From an uncultured Prevotellaceae bacterium (GTDB lineage: Bacteria > Bacteroidota > Bacteroidia > Bacteroidales > Muribaculaceae): a stretch of 64,000 bases of DNA. The translations under genes were made by a program, and so were the position numbers. Under the pieces are notes generated by a model. It was not told the origin of the DNA, made no database searches, and was given only the letters and a program-made list of their open reading frames with translations. Shown here piece by piece: positions 41,182-48,816 of the stretch (within the stretch, counting starts at the first letter, position 1; every line of letters starts with the position of its first letter). Location: NCBI GenBank assembly GCA_947169265.1, contig CAMVPC010000010.1:26937-90936 (forward strand). The letters are read 5' to 3'.

Positions 41182-43323
41182 ATGACGAAATTATTGAAAA
41201 ATATCACCTTTGCGGCAGTTTGTGCCCTGTGCAGCCTGAGCGCCGGCGCGCTCGAACTCGAAGACTTCGTGCTCTCGCAAAGCCGTCCCAAAGGGGCCGG
41301 CGAGTTCACCCCGGCCGCCGACGGCCGCTATTTCTACCGCCTCGAGGACAACTCGGTGAACCGCTACAGCTACGGCCGCGACGAGAAAGCGGTGACCATC
41401 TACGACGGACAAGGGAAAACCGAATGGGACGACTACCGCATGGAGGCCGGCGACCGCCTCGTGGTGCTGTGGACCGGCAAGCGCGAGATTTACCGCCACT
41501 CGTTCAGCGCCGACCACTACATATACGACACACGTAGCGGCCGGCTCGACAAGCTCAGCGAAGCCGGCGGCGAGGAGATCGTCACCGTATCGGGCGACGG
41601 CGCGCGCGTGGCGTGGGTCAAAGACAACGATATCTACCTCAAGGAGCTGGCCACCGGATCGGTGACGCGCGTGACGACCGACGGCCGCAAGAACGAGGTC
41701 ATCAACGGCGTGCCCGACTGGGTGTACCAGGAGGAATTCGGGATGCTCAACTCGTTGCGGTTCTCGCCCGACGGACTCAAGCTCTCCTTCCTGCGCTGGG
41801 ATGAGAGCCGGGTGCCCATGTGCTCGATGCAAATGTATCGCGGCGACTGCGAGCCGCACGCCGAGAACGCCGCCCACCCCGAGAGCTACGACTACAAATA
41901 TCCGTGTGCCGGCGAGCGCAACGCCACCGTCACAGCCCACTGCTACGACATTACCACCGGTATCACGCGCGAGGCTACACCCAACGACGGCGCCGAGTAT
42001 ATCCCCAGCTTGGAATTCACGCCTGGCGGCGCGCTCATGGTGACAACACTCAACCGGGCGCAAACCCACCTGAGAATCTATCCTGTTGACAACCGGGGCG
42101 TGGCGGCGGCGTGCTACGACGAACTGAGCGACATCTGGATTGACGACGCCAGCGAGCTGGCCCACTACTACGACGACTTCTTCGTAGTGATGAGCAACCG
42201 CGACGGCTACAGACACCTCTACCAATATGGTTACGACGGCACACTCAAGCGTCAGCTCACAGCGGGAGAATATGAGGTGACCGACTACTACGGCTACGAC
42301 GAGACGAAGCAGCTGTTCTATGTGCAAACCACCAACGGGCCACTCGACCGCACGGTGCGCAGCGTGGACACGCGCGGCCTCACACGCGTCATCACGCCCG
42401 GTAGCGGCACTTACACGGCCACGTTCAACAGCGACTTCTCGCTCTACATCCGCTCGTTCAGCGACGCCGTCACGCCGCCACAGTACAGCATCTACACCGC
42501 CGCCGGCAAGAAGCTGCGCGACTTGGAGATGAACAAAGCCTACCGCGACACCTACACGTCGCCCGAAGTGCCCACGCGCGAGTTCTTCACGCTCGACAAC
42601 GCCGGTTACACGCTCAACGGTTATATGGTGAAACCCGTCGACTTCGACCCCGAAAAGAAATATCCCGTCATCCTCTCGCAATATAGCGGACCCGGCTCGC
42701 AGGAAGTGCGCAACAACTGGAAGATGGGGTGGGAACAATACTACGCCACGCAGGGCTTCGTCATCGTGTGCGTGGACCCGCGCGGCACCGGAGCGCGCGG
42801 AAAGGAGTTCCTGCGGCCCGCCTACCTCAACATGGGCCTGCACGAGACCGACGACCAGGTGGCCGTGGCCGCCCACATGGCATCGCTGCCCTGGGTCGAC
42901 GCGCAACACATCGGCATGTACGGATGGAGCTACGGCGGCTTTGAGACACTCATGGCCATGTCGCGCCCCGACAACCACATCGCCGCCGGCGTGTCGATAG
43001 CCCCGGTGACGAGCTGGCGTTTCTACGACAGCATCTACACCGAGCGCTTCATGCTCACGCCGCAAGAGAACGCCACCGGCTACGACCGCTCGCCGCTGGG
43101 CGAAGTGGAGAAGCTGCACGGCGAATTGTTGCTCATGTTCGGCAGCGCCGACGACAACGTGCGCATCGTCAATTCCATGGAATACCTTTCACGACTCGTG
43201 AGCCTCAACCGCTCGCCGCAACTGATGGTGTTCCCTAATATGAACCACAGCATCAACGGCTGCGAGGCACGGCTCACCGTGTATTCGCGCATGCTCGACT
43301 TCTTCAACAGCACGCTAAAGTAG
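41182..43323 (+). CDS. dipeptidyl peptidase IV-type serine peptidase (S9B)
   Basis: 713 residues. Signal peptide 1-23, an eight-blade propeller region (about 60-460) and a C-terminal alpha/beta hydrolase domain. Catalytic Ser is in GMYGWSYGGFE (about 584), Asp in FGSADDNVRI (about 655) and His in FPNMNHSING (about 689). VYQEEFGM in the propeller carries the Glu-Glu pair that holds the substrate's free N-terminus. It removes X-Pro or X-Ala dipeptides from peptides in the periplasm or outside. A single-gene unit; miaA follows 45 bp later. Confidence 0.95.
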   Translation: MTKLLKNITFAAVCALCSLSAGALELEDFVLSQSRPKGAGEFTPAADGRYFYRLEDNSVNRYSYGRDEKAVTIYDGQGKTEWDDYRMEAGDRLVVLWTGKREIYRHSFSADHYIYDTRSGRLDKLSEAGGEEIVTVSGDGARVAWVKDNDIYLKELATGSVTRVTTDGRKNEVINGVPDWVYQEEFGMLNSLRFSPDGLKLSFLRWDESRVPMCSMQMYRGDCEPHAENAAHPESYDYKYPCAGERNATVTAHCYDITTGITREATPNDGAEYIPSLEFTPGGALMVTTLNRAQTHLRIYPVDNRGVAAACYDELSDIWIDDASELAHYYDDFFVVMSNRDGYRHLYQYGYDGTLKRQLTAGEYEVTDYYGYDETKQLFYVQTTNGPLDRTVRSVDTRGLTRVITPGSGTYTATFNSDFSLYIRSFSDAVTPPQYSIYTAAGKKLRDLEMNKAYRDTYTSPEVPTREFFTLDNAGYTLNGYMVKPVDFDPEKKYPVILSQYSGPGSQEVRNNWKMGWEQYYATQGFVIVCVDPRGTGARGKEFLRPAYLNMGLHETDDQVAVAAHMASLPWVDAQHIGMYGWSYGGFETLMAMSRPDNHIAAGVSIAPVTSWRFYDSIYTERFMLTPQENATGYDRSPLGEVEKLHGELLLMFGSADDNVRIVNSMEYLSRLVSLNRSPQLMVFPNMNHSINGCEARLTVYSRMLDFFNSTLK

Positions 43324-43368
43324 TTGTTTAGATATTAGATGTTAGATGGCTGACTAAAAGCTGAAAAC

Positions 43369-44277
43369 ATGTTCGTTATCATCGGGCCCACCGCAAGCGG
43401 AAAAACGGCAAAGGCCGTAGCGCTGGCACGCGCCACGAGCGCCGAAATCATCAGCGCCGATTCGCGCCAAATTTATCGTGGCATGGACTTGGGTACCGGC
43501 AAGGACCTGGAGGAGTATGGCGAGGTGCCCTACCACCTCATCGACATCTGCCCGGCGGGATATAAATACAACCTGCACGAGTATTTGCGCGACTACCGCG
43601 AGGCACGCGCGCTCATCGACAGCCGCGGTCACGAAACGGTGCTGTGCGGCGGCACGGGCCTCTATGTCGAGAGTGTGCTCAACGGCGTGCAGCTGCCACC
43701 AGTGCCGCGCGACGAGGCCCTGCGCGAGCGATTGGCCGGCAAAAGCCTCGACGAACTCACGACACTACTCAAGCAGTACAAAACGTTGCGCAACAACAGC
43801 GACATCGACACGCCGGCACGTGCCACGCGCGCCCTCGAAATCGCGGTTTACTACCACGAGCACCCCCACCTGGCGTCGCTCACGCGTCCCCACCCCATCG
43901 CCGACGCCATCGTCATTGGTACCGCCATCGACCGCGACACGCGCCGCCGTCGCATCAGCGATCGTTTGCGGTCGCGCCTGGCCGCCGGCATGGTCGACGA
44001 GGTGCGCGCGTTGCTGGCCACAGGCATTTCCCCCGACGACCTGATTTATTATGGACTCGAATACAAATACCTCACGCTCCACGTGCTGGGCAAACTCAGC
44101 TATGACGAGATGTTCACGCGGCTCGAAACCGCCATCCACCAGTTTGCCAAGCGCCAAATGACGTGGTTCCGCGGCATGGAGCGCCGCGGCCACCACATCC
44201 ATTGGTTCCCCTTCGACATGAGCGACGACGACTTTGTCGCCGCCGCCCTCGCCCTGCGCGAGACGCAAGACCGTTAA
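43369..44277 (+). CDS. miaA: tRNA dimethylallyltransferase
   Basis: 302 residues. P-loop GPTASGKTAKAVALA at residues 5-19, then SADSRQIYRGMDLGTGK with the catalytic Asp and the DSR motif, YHLIDICPAG, and the insertion domain with ATRALEIAVYY. It adds a dimethylallyl group to N6 of A37 in tRNAs that read codons starting with U. Ends in an unusual long hairpin. Confidence 0.97.
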   Translation: MFVIIGPTASGKTAKAVALARATSAEIISADSRQIYRGMDLGTGKDLEEYGEVPYHLIDICPAGYKYNLHEYLRDYREARALIDSRGHETVLCGGTGLYVESVLNGVQLPPVPRDEALRERLAGKSLDELTTLLKQYKTLRNNSDIDTPARATRALEIAVYYHEHPHLASLTRPHPIADAIVIGTAIDRDTRRRRISDRLRSRLAAGMVDEVRALLATGISPDDLIYYGLEYKYLTLHVLGKLSYDEMFTRLETAIHQFAKRQMTWFRGMERRGHHIHWFPFDMSDDDFVAAALALRETQDR

Positions 44278-44283
44278 TCAAGA

Positions 44284-44324
44284 GATTCAAGTTTCTAAAG
44301 TTTTGAACTTTAGAAACTTGAATC
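44284..44324. terminator. 19-bp perfect hairpin after miaA
   Basis: Stem 44284-44302 with 44306-44324, three-base loop, AT-rich. It overlaps the stop codon of the convergent GYF gene by two bases and could terminate both transcripts. Confidence 0.8.
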
Positions 44325-45300
44325 ACAAGTTATCAAGGTCAACACCCTCTTGCCGGGCCACATCGATAACCGACTGCAATTTATTGCCTAACCTCAATTG
44401 CTGAGCTTCGCTGAGCAATTCGGTTTGTTGGTTGATTACGTCGATGGCGTCGCTCAGCCCGGCAGCCAGCGACCGCATCTCGTCTTGGTCGTGGGCGCGG
44501 ATGGCGGCCTCAAACTCGTCGCATACCTCGATGAACGTGTTGACGTACTCGTCCACGTTATACTCGTTAAGATTCATCGTCGCCAGTCGCTCGGCTGCCG
44601 ACCGCACTTCCTCGACCGGCTCTTCTTCGGCCGACGGGGAGCTCGTCTCATCGACCATTTCGGTGTCGCTCTCGTCGTCGGCGTAATGGTGGCGCGCGCG
44701 ATGATTGTCCTGAAGCATAAAGTAGGCCGCCACACCGCCGCCAATGAGCAGCAACACCGCCACTACGATGCCCACGATGAGACCCGTGTTACTTTTCTTA
44801 GCGGGAAGTGCGGCCGCGGGAGGTGCGGGTGCCCCGTAAGGCATGGCACCCGGCTGGGGAGCCGATGGTGGCATCGATGGTGCCGACGGGTACTGCGGCT
44901 GCTGAGGCCGAACGAACTCGGTGGCCGCTTGGGGAGCGGCGGCGGGATTCTGCAGCCACGAGCCGCAATAAGGACATTGTGTCGAAGAGGCCACGATGGG
45001 TTCGCCGCAGTAAGGACACGGGACAGTAGCCTCACAGCCTTGCGCAGGGGGTGAAACAGGTTGTTGCGGTTGTGGTTGCGGCGCGGGCTGCGGCGCGGGT
45101 TGCGGTTGCTGTGGCGCCGGTTGCCGCGACGCCAGCAGGGGGCGCAGTTCGGGTAAGTCGGCAGCTTTGGTCCAGTTTGACGCACCCTGCCACCACACGA
45201 GGGCATCGGGAGTGAGTCCGCTCTCTATCAGTTGGTTAAACTTAACCGGCCCCACCTCTTTGTCGTTAATGTGCAAATAAAAGTCCGTATTCTTGTCCAT
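44323..45300 (-). CDS. GYF-2/zinc-ribbon membrane protein A
   Basis: 325 residues from MDKNTDFYLHINDKEVGPVK at 45300 (an in-frame Met ten codons upstream is less likely because paralogue B starts with the same MDK). Domains: GYF_2/DUF4339 (1-58, ending WQGASNWTKAADLPELRPLL), a Gln/Pro-rich linker, a zinc ribbon with two Cys pairs (CPYCGEPI, CPYCGSWL), a Pro/Ala-rich linker, one TM helix (about 168-190) and an acidic helical C-terminal domain of about 120 residues. GYF domains bind proline-rich motifs, and its own linker is such a motif. No known function; paired with paralogue B. Confidence 0.85.
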   Translation of the reverse strand: MDKNTDFYLHINDKEVGPVKFNQLIESGLTPDALVWWQGASNWTKAADLPELRPLLASRQPAPQQPQPAPQPAPQPQPQQPVSPPAQGCEATVPCPYCGEPIVASSTQCPYCGSWLQNPAAAPQAATEFVRPQQPQYPSAPSMPPSAPQPGAMPYGAPAPPAAALPAKKSNTGLIVGIVVAVLLLIGGGVAAYFMLQDNHRARHHYADDESDTEMVDETSSPSAEEEPVEEVRSAAERLATMNLNEYNVDEYVNTFIEVCDEFEAAIRAHDQDEMRSLAAGLSDAIDVINQQTELLSEAQQLRLGNKLQSVIDVARQEGVDLDNL

Positions 45301-45342
45301 CTCGTTATAATTTAATACATTAAAATTCAACTAAACACATCA

Positions 45343-46269
45343 TCACTTAACATGGGTGCAGGTGGGATGCATATACACCTGCAACTGCCTGTCGCCTTCC
45401 CATGCCACGCCCTCGATGTTCAAGTAATCGTCGTAGCTCAAGTGCATACTAAAGTCCTTCGAACCGGCCTTACCCTCGAGCGAGAAGAAGTTGATGCGCT
45501 CGTCGACCTCGGTGCAGGTCATGCGGATTTGGCCGCCGTAGGTCACATTGGTATACACCACGTTGGTGATGCGGCCGCCGTAAGCGTCAAGCGTCACCTT
45601 GATGGGATAGTTCTTACCTTCAAATGGCATATATCCCTCAAATTCATGGGAATAGCCGAACAGGGGATGACCGGCGTCCCATGCCGGTTCGGCAACCTCG
45701 GCGGGAACCTCGGCAGGCGTTTCTTCCACATTGCGTTCCTCGACCACCTGCTCCACCTCGGGTTCAGGCTCATCGGCACCCCGCACGACCACTCCGGGCT
45801 CATTCATCTTATTATAAACCAGCAAGGCCACAAGCGACAGCGCGACCAAGGCCAAGACACCGATTATCAGGCCGAGAACCGTCTTCTTGCGTCGTGACAG
45901 TGAACTATGGTCGGTGCCGCCGCCCGTCATCGACTTCTCCGTTTTTTCGTCGGGCCGTAACCATTCGTTGCAGTACCGGCACTTGCGGGCCACGGCAAGA
46001 ATCTTCTCACCGCAGTAAGGGCAATGAATGGTGGGACGCGAATCGGAATCCGCTGGTTCCGATGTCGCCGGCTCACCGGCCACCGCTTGCGCCGACTGCA
46101 TCAGCAACGGTTCAAGCTCGGTCACATCGCCGGCGCGTTGCCAGTTTGGGGCACCCTGCCACCACACGAGGGTATCCTCGGTGAGGCCGTTTTCAGGCAG
46201 CTGAGCGAAACCGAAAGGCCCCACCTCCTCCTCGCCGATGTGCATATAAAACTGTGTATCTTTGTCCAT
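45343..46269 (-). CDS. GYF-2/zinc-ribbon membrane protein B
   Basis: 308 residues from MDKDTQFYMHIGEEEVGPFG at 46269. Same start as paralogue A: GYF_2 domain, zinc ribbon (CPYCGEKILAVARKCRYC), and a TM helix (about 135-158, LGLIIGVLALVALSLVALLVY), but the outer C-terminal domain is different: about 100 residues, beta-rich (YMPFEGKNYPIKVTLDAYGG), like a small secreted binding fold. So the two paralogues share a cytoplasmic end and differ outside. Tandem, 42 bp apart. Confidence 0.8.
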   Translation of the reverse strand: MDKDTQFYMHIGEEEVGPFGFAQLPENGLTEDTLVWWQGAPNWQRAGDVTELEPLLMQSAQAVAGEPATSEPADSDSRPTIHCPYCGEKILAVARKCRYCNEWLRPDEKTEKSMTGGGTDHSSLSRRKKTVLGLIIGVLALVALSLVALLVYNKMNEPGVVVRGADEPEPEVEQVVEERNVEETPAEVPAEVAEPAWDAGHPLFGYSHEFEGYMPFEGKNYPIKVTLDAYGGRITNVVYTNVTYGGQIRMTCTEVDERINFFSLEGKAGSKDFSMHLSYDDYLNIEGVAWEGDRQLQVYMHPTCTHVK

Positions 46270-46306
46270 TTTGCGATTGATAACCACCTTGAAATTTACT
46301 TGCCCA

Positions 46307-46364
46307 CAAAGTTAATATTTTTCGCCCAAAAATAAAAAAATGACCCGAAAAATGACTATATTTG
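46307..46364. promoter_or_regulatory. divergent -7 elements of GYF-B and the DUF3667 gene
   Basis: Leftward TAACTTTG (complement of 46307-46314) and rightward TATATTTG (46357-46364). No consensus -33 for either. Confidence 0.5.
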
Positions 46365-46384
46365 CGGTAGTAAAAAAGGAACAC

Positions 46385-47341
46385 ATGAAACTATTGTCAC
46401 AAATAAAAGAACGGCACGGGCGACTGGAGCGCTGGCAACGCGACTCACTGCGCCACGTGCCCACCACCGCGAGCGGCGAAACACGCCATTGTCACTGTTG
46501 CGAGCACGACTACGTGGGCAACTACTGCCCCACGTGCGGCCAACGCGCCGGCACGAAACGCATCACGTGGGACACCCTCAAGAGTGGCGTGATGGACGTG
46601 TGGGGAATGGGGTCACGGGCGCTGCCTTACACCTTGTGGCAGCTGCTACTCAGGCCGGGGTATCTCATTGCCGACTACATAAACGGCCGCCGCCAGGTGA
46701 GTTTTCCGCCGGTAAAAATGCTGGTGGTGGTGGCGCTCTTCGTTTTCGTGGTGATGAGGTGGCTGATGGCCAACGAACCGCCTGAGGCCGAGGTGTCGTC
46801 GGGCGTGCCGAGCTATGACAGCATCATTGACACGCTGAGCACACACTACGACTGGTCGGCGCTCATCGCCTTCTCTCTTTTCATCTACCCCACCTACGTG
46901 ATTTTCCGATTCGCGCCACGTTGCACGGCCCACACCATCCCCGAAGGCTTTTATGTGCAGGTGTTCAACGCCACGCAGTTCTTGATTTATCTGCTGGCGG
47001 GCGAGCTCATCGGCACCTTTTTACCCGACGACGCCACCTGGTATTTAGTGCTTTGCCCCGTGGTGATACTCTTCGTCTTGTGGCGCACTTACCGCCAACT
47101 GTTTGGCTACCGGTGGTGGGGCACGCTATGGCGCCTGCTCATGGTGCTGACATGCGGAGGCCTCACGCTGTTTATGTTCATCTTCATCTTCGTGTGTGTG
47201 GACAGCATCCTCACCCACAACACCGAGCGCTTGATGGACTTCCTGTGCGGACGGTTGCCATTCTATCTGGGAGCCTATGCGCTACTGATGTGGGGCGGTT
47301 ACGCCATCGGTAAGCGCACCGCCGCACGCCGGACCCGGTAA
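46385..47341 (+). CDS. DUF3667 family membrane protein with zinc finger
   Basis: 318 residues from the ATG at 46385. An N-terminal zinc-ribbon is formed by CHCCEHDYVGNYCPTCGQ (about 37-54), followed by the DUF3667 region (LWQLLLRPGYLIADYINGRR, with the conserved P-G-Y and the YI-x-G-R-R stretch) and six or so membrane helices. Function is not known; in Bacteroidetes it is a common inner-membrane protein. It faces two other zinc-ribbon membrane proteins across a shared divergent promoter region. Confidence 0.85.
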   Translation: MKLLSQIKERHGRLERWQRDSLRHVPTTASGETRHCHCCEHDYVGNYCPTCGQRAGTKRITWDTLKSGVMDVWGMGSRALPYTLWQLLLRPGYLIADYINGRRQVSFPPVKMLVVVALFVFVVMRWLMANEPPEAEVSSGVPSYDSIIDTLSTHYDWSALIAFSLFIYPTYVIFRFAPRCTAHTIPEGFYVQVFNATQFLIYLLAGELIGTFLPDDATWYLVLCPVVILFVLWRTYRQLFGYRWWGTLWRLLMVLTCGGLTLFMFIFIFVCVDSILTHNTERLMDFLCGRLPFYLGAYALLMWGGYAIGKRTAARRTR

Positions 47342-47346
47342 TAAGC

Positions 47347-47375
47347 ACAAAGGGCGCCACCGGGGCGCCCTTTGT
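47347..47375. terminator. terminator between DUF3667 and lipoprotein 1
   Basis: Perfect 12-bp stem ACAAAGGGCGCC/GGCGCCCTTTGT with a 5-nt loop (47347-47358 and 47364-47375). Confidence 0.8.
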
Positions 47376-47405
47376 AGTGATAAGGTTAAAAGTCTATTTC
47401 AGGAA

Positions 47406-47831
47406 TTATTCAGTAACTAATCCCGAAGTGGCATAGGCTTCCATAAACGCATCAAACTTAGCCTTGATAGCCTGTTGTTGCTCGGGGGTGAACATATCTG
47501 CCTTAGCCTCAAGACCGCCCAGGAGCGTCTCGAATTTCTCGGCATAAGTCTTAACCTTAGCGGCATCCTTGGCTTCGACAGCCTTGAGAGCCTCGTCAAC
47601 AGCGGCACCGAAGGTGGTAACATACTCGGCGGCGTTCTCCTTGGTCACCTGCATCTCGGCGAGCTTGTCGATTGCGGCAGCCTCGGCGGGAGCCTCGGCC
47701 TCGGCCTTCTCAGCGGTCACAGCAGCGGTGGTGTCATTGTTCGAGCCCGAAGTGGCGGCCTTCTCGCCGCAGCTGGGTAATGCAAAAACGGCGCAAGCGC
47801 CAATCACGAAAGCAAAAAATAACTTTTTCAT
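47406..47831 (-). CDS. small helical lipoprotein 1
   Basis: 141 residues from MKKLFFAFV. Lipobox LPSC (about residue 20). After a Gly/Ala/Thr/Glu-rich linker (about 25-55) the body is one helical domain of about 85 residues (DKLAEMQVTKENAAEYVTTF, AKFETLLGGLEAKADMFTPE). The same fold order is seen in the next gene, so they are duplicates. Unknown role; its size and helical acidic content resemble small stress or envelope lipoproteins. Confidence 0.8.
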   Translation of the reverse strand: MKKLFFAFVIGACAVFALPSCGEKAATSGSNNDTTAAVTAEKAEAEAPAEAAAIDKLAEMQVTKENAAEYVTTFGAAVDEALKAVEAKDAAKVKTYAEKFETLLGGLEAKADMFTPEQQQAIKAKFDAFMEAYATSGLVTE

Positions 47832-47853
47832 AAACAATTTTTAATAGATTTTA

Positions 47854-47894
47854 TTAGCGCCTACTTCCTTTCAAGCGTTTCGGCAACTTCTTTT
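47854..47894 (-). repeat. conserved 5' untranslated segment, copy 1
   Basis: About 40 bp beginning TTAGCGCCTACTTCC and including CAAGCGTTTCGGCAACTTC, almost identical to 48411-48452, in the same place before the next lipoprotein. Confidence 0.8.
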
Positions 47895-47980
47895 GCGCCA
47901 CAAAAGTAACATTTTAACCACAAATACAAAAAAAAATCGCTCTTTTTTCAAAAAAAAATCAAAAAAACGCCTTTTAGCGC

Positions 47981-48013
47981 AAAAAGGGAGGGCACCGCTG
48001 CGGCGTCCTCCCC
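47981..48013 (-). terminator. terminator of small lipoprotein 2
   Basis: Leftward GGGAGGACGCCG-CAG-CGGTGCCCTCCC stem (with one bulge) followed by TTTTT. Confidence 0.8.
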
Positions 48014-48039
48014 ATGATTAGTTTAAAAAGCGGTAGAGG

Positions 48040-48387
48040 TCACTCAAGTTTGATGCCGGCCTTTTCAGCTTCTTCGGCAAGAGCAATCACCTTAAGACCG
48101 AGCGTCATTTTCTCGCTGTCGCTGAGCACATCACCGTCCATCTGATCCATAGCCTTGCTCAGTTTCTCAGCAATTTCGTTAGCCTTAGCCTCGTCCTTGT
48201 CCTTGAGAGCTTGAGTGAGATCGTCGACAGCGGTTTCAAAGGTCTTGATGAACTCATCCTTGTTGTCTTGAGTCAACTTCATGTCGGCGAGCTTGTCGGC
48301 TGCGGCCGAGCCGCCACCGCCACTACAACTGGGTAATGAGAAGATGGCGAAAACGCCAAGCATAAAAGCAAATAATAACTTTTTCAT
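48040..48387 (-). CDS. small helical lipoprotein 2
   Basis: 115 residues. MKKLLFAFMLG signal, lipobox LPSC at about 21, a Gly/Ser linker (SGGGGSAAAD), then a helical body of about 85 residues (DKLADMKLTQDNKDEFIKTF, ANEIAEKLSKAMDQMDGD) that aligns with lipoprotein 1 (DKLAEMQVTKENAAEYVTTF). The conserved D-K-L-A-x-M-x-(T) start and the spacing leave little doubt about duplication. Own terminator; the gap above to transketolase is 430 bp. Confidence 0.8.
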   Translation of the reverse strand: MKKLLFAFMLGVFAIFSLPSCSGGGGSAAADKLADMKLTQDNKDEFIKTFETAVDDLTQALKDKDEAKANEIAEKLSKAMDQMDGDVLSDSEKMTLGLKVIALAEEAEKAGIKLE

Positions 48388-48410
48388 AAATAACTTAATG
48401 TTGTTTTTTG

Positions 48411-48452
48411 TTAGTACCTACTCCCTTTCAAGCGTTTCGGCAACTTCTTTTT
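48411..48452 (-). repeat. conserved 5' untranslated segment, copy 2
   Basis: Second copy of the segment at 47854-47894. The bases further upstream (48453-48743) contain AT-rich spacer with no open frame or promoter I could support. Confidence 0.8.
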
Positions 48453-48743
48453 GGGCTTGAGCCTGTAGCGATGGCACGCATGCCGGCTTACAAGGCCGCA
48501 CCAATCTGTATGGCAAAAGTAACACTTTAGAACAAAATAACCAATTTTAATGTAAATATTCACATCAAAAAACGCAATATTTAGCAATTATTAACAATTT
48601 TCGCGCGCTTAAGCAGTCACACACCACTCATTTTCGAGGCAATAATAGGGCGGCTCGCTTGAGTAATCGAGGCCTTCGCCGAAAACAGATGAGCTTCGAG
48701 CTTTGAGCTTTGAGCAATTTTTTTGCGTTTTTTGGTGCTAAAA

Positions 48744-48775
48744 CTTGCCCACAAGGCAAAAAATCACTATCTTCG
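48744..48775 (+). promoter_or_regulatory. promoter of transketolase
   Basis: CTTG at 48744-48747, 20 bp, TATCTTCG at 48768-48775; one mismatch in each box. 41 bp from the start codon. Confidence 0.5.
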
Positions 48776-48816
48776 TGACTTGAAACAGCATTATTAATAA
48801 AACCAACTACTCCTCA

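Noticed and set aside
41191..43119. 642-codon open frame antisense to the DPP IV-type gene
   Set aside because: Long mirror frames are expected opposite GC-rich genes; the sense strand has a complete enzyme with catalytic triad and signal peptide, and the antisense product has no protein-like motif.
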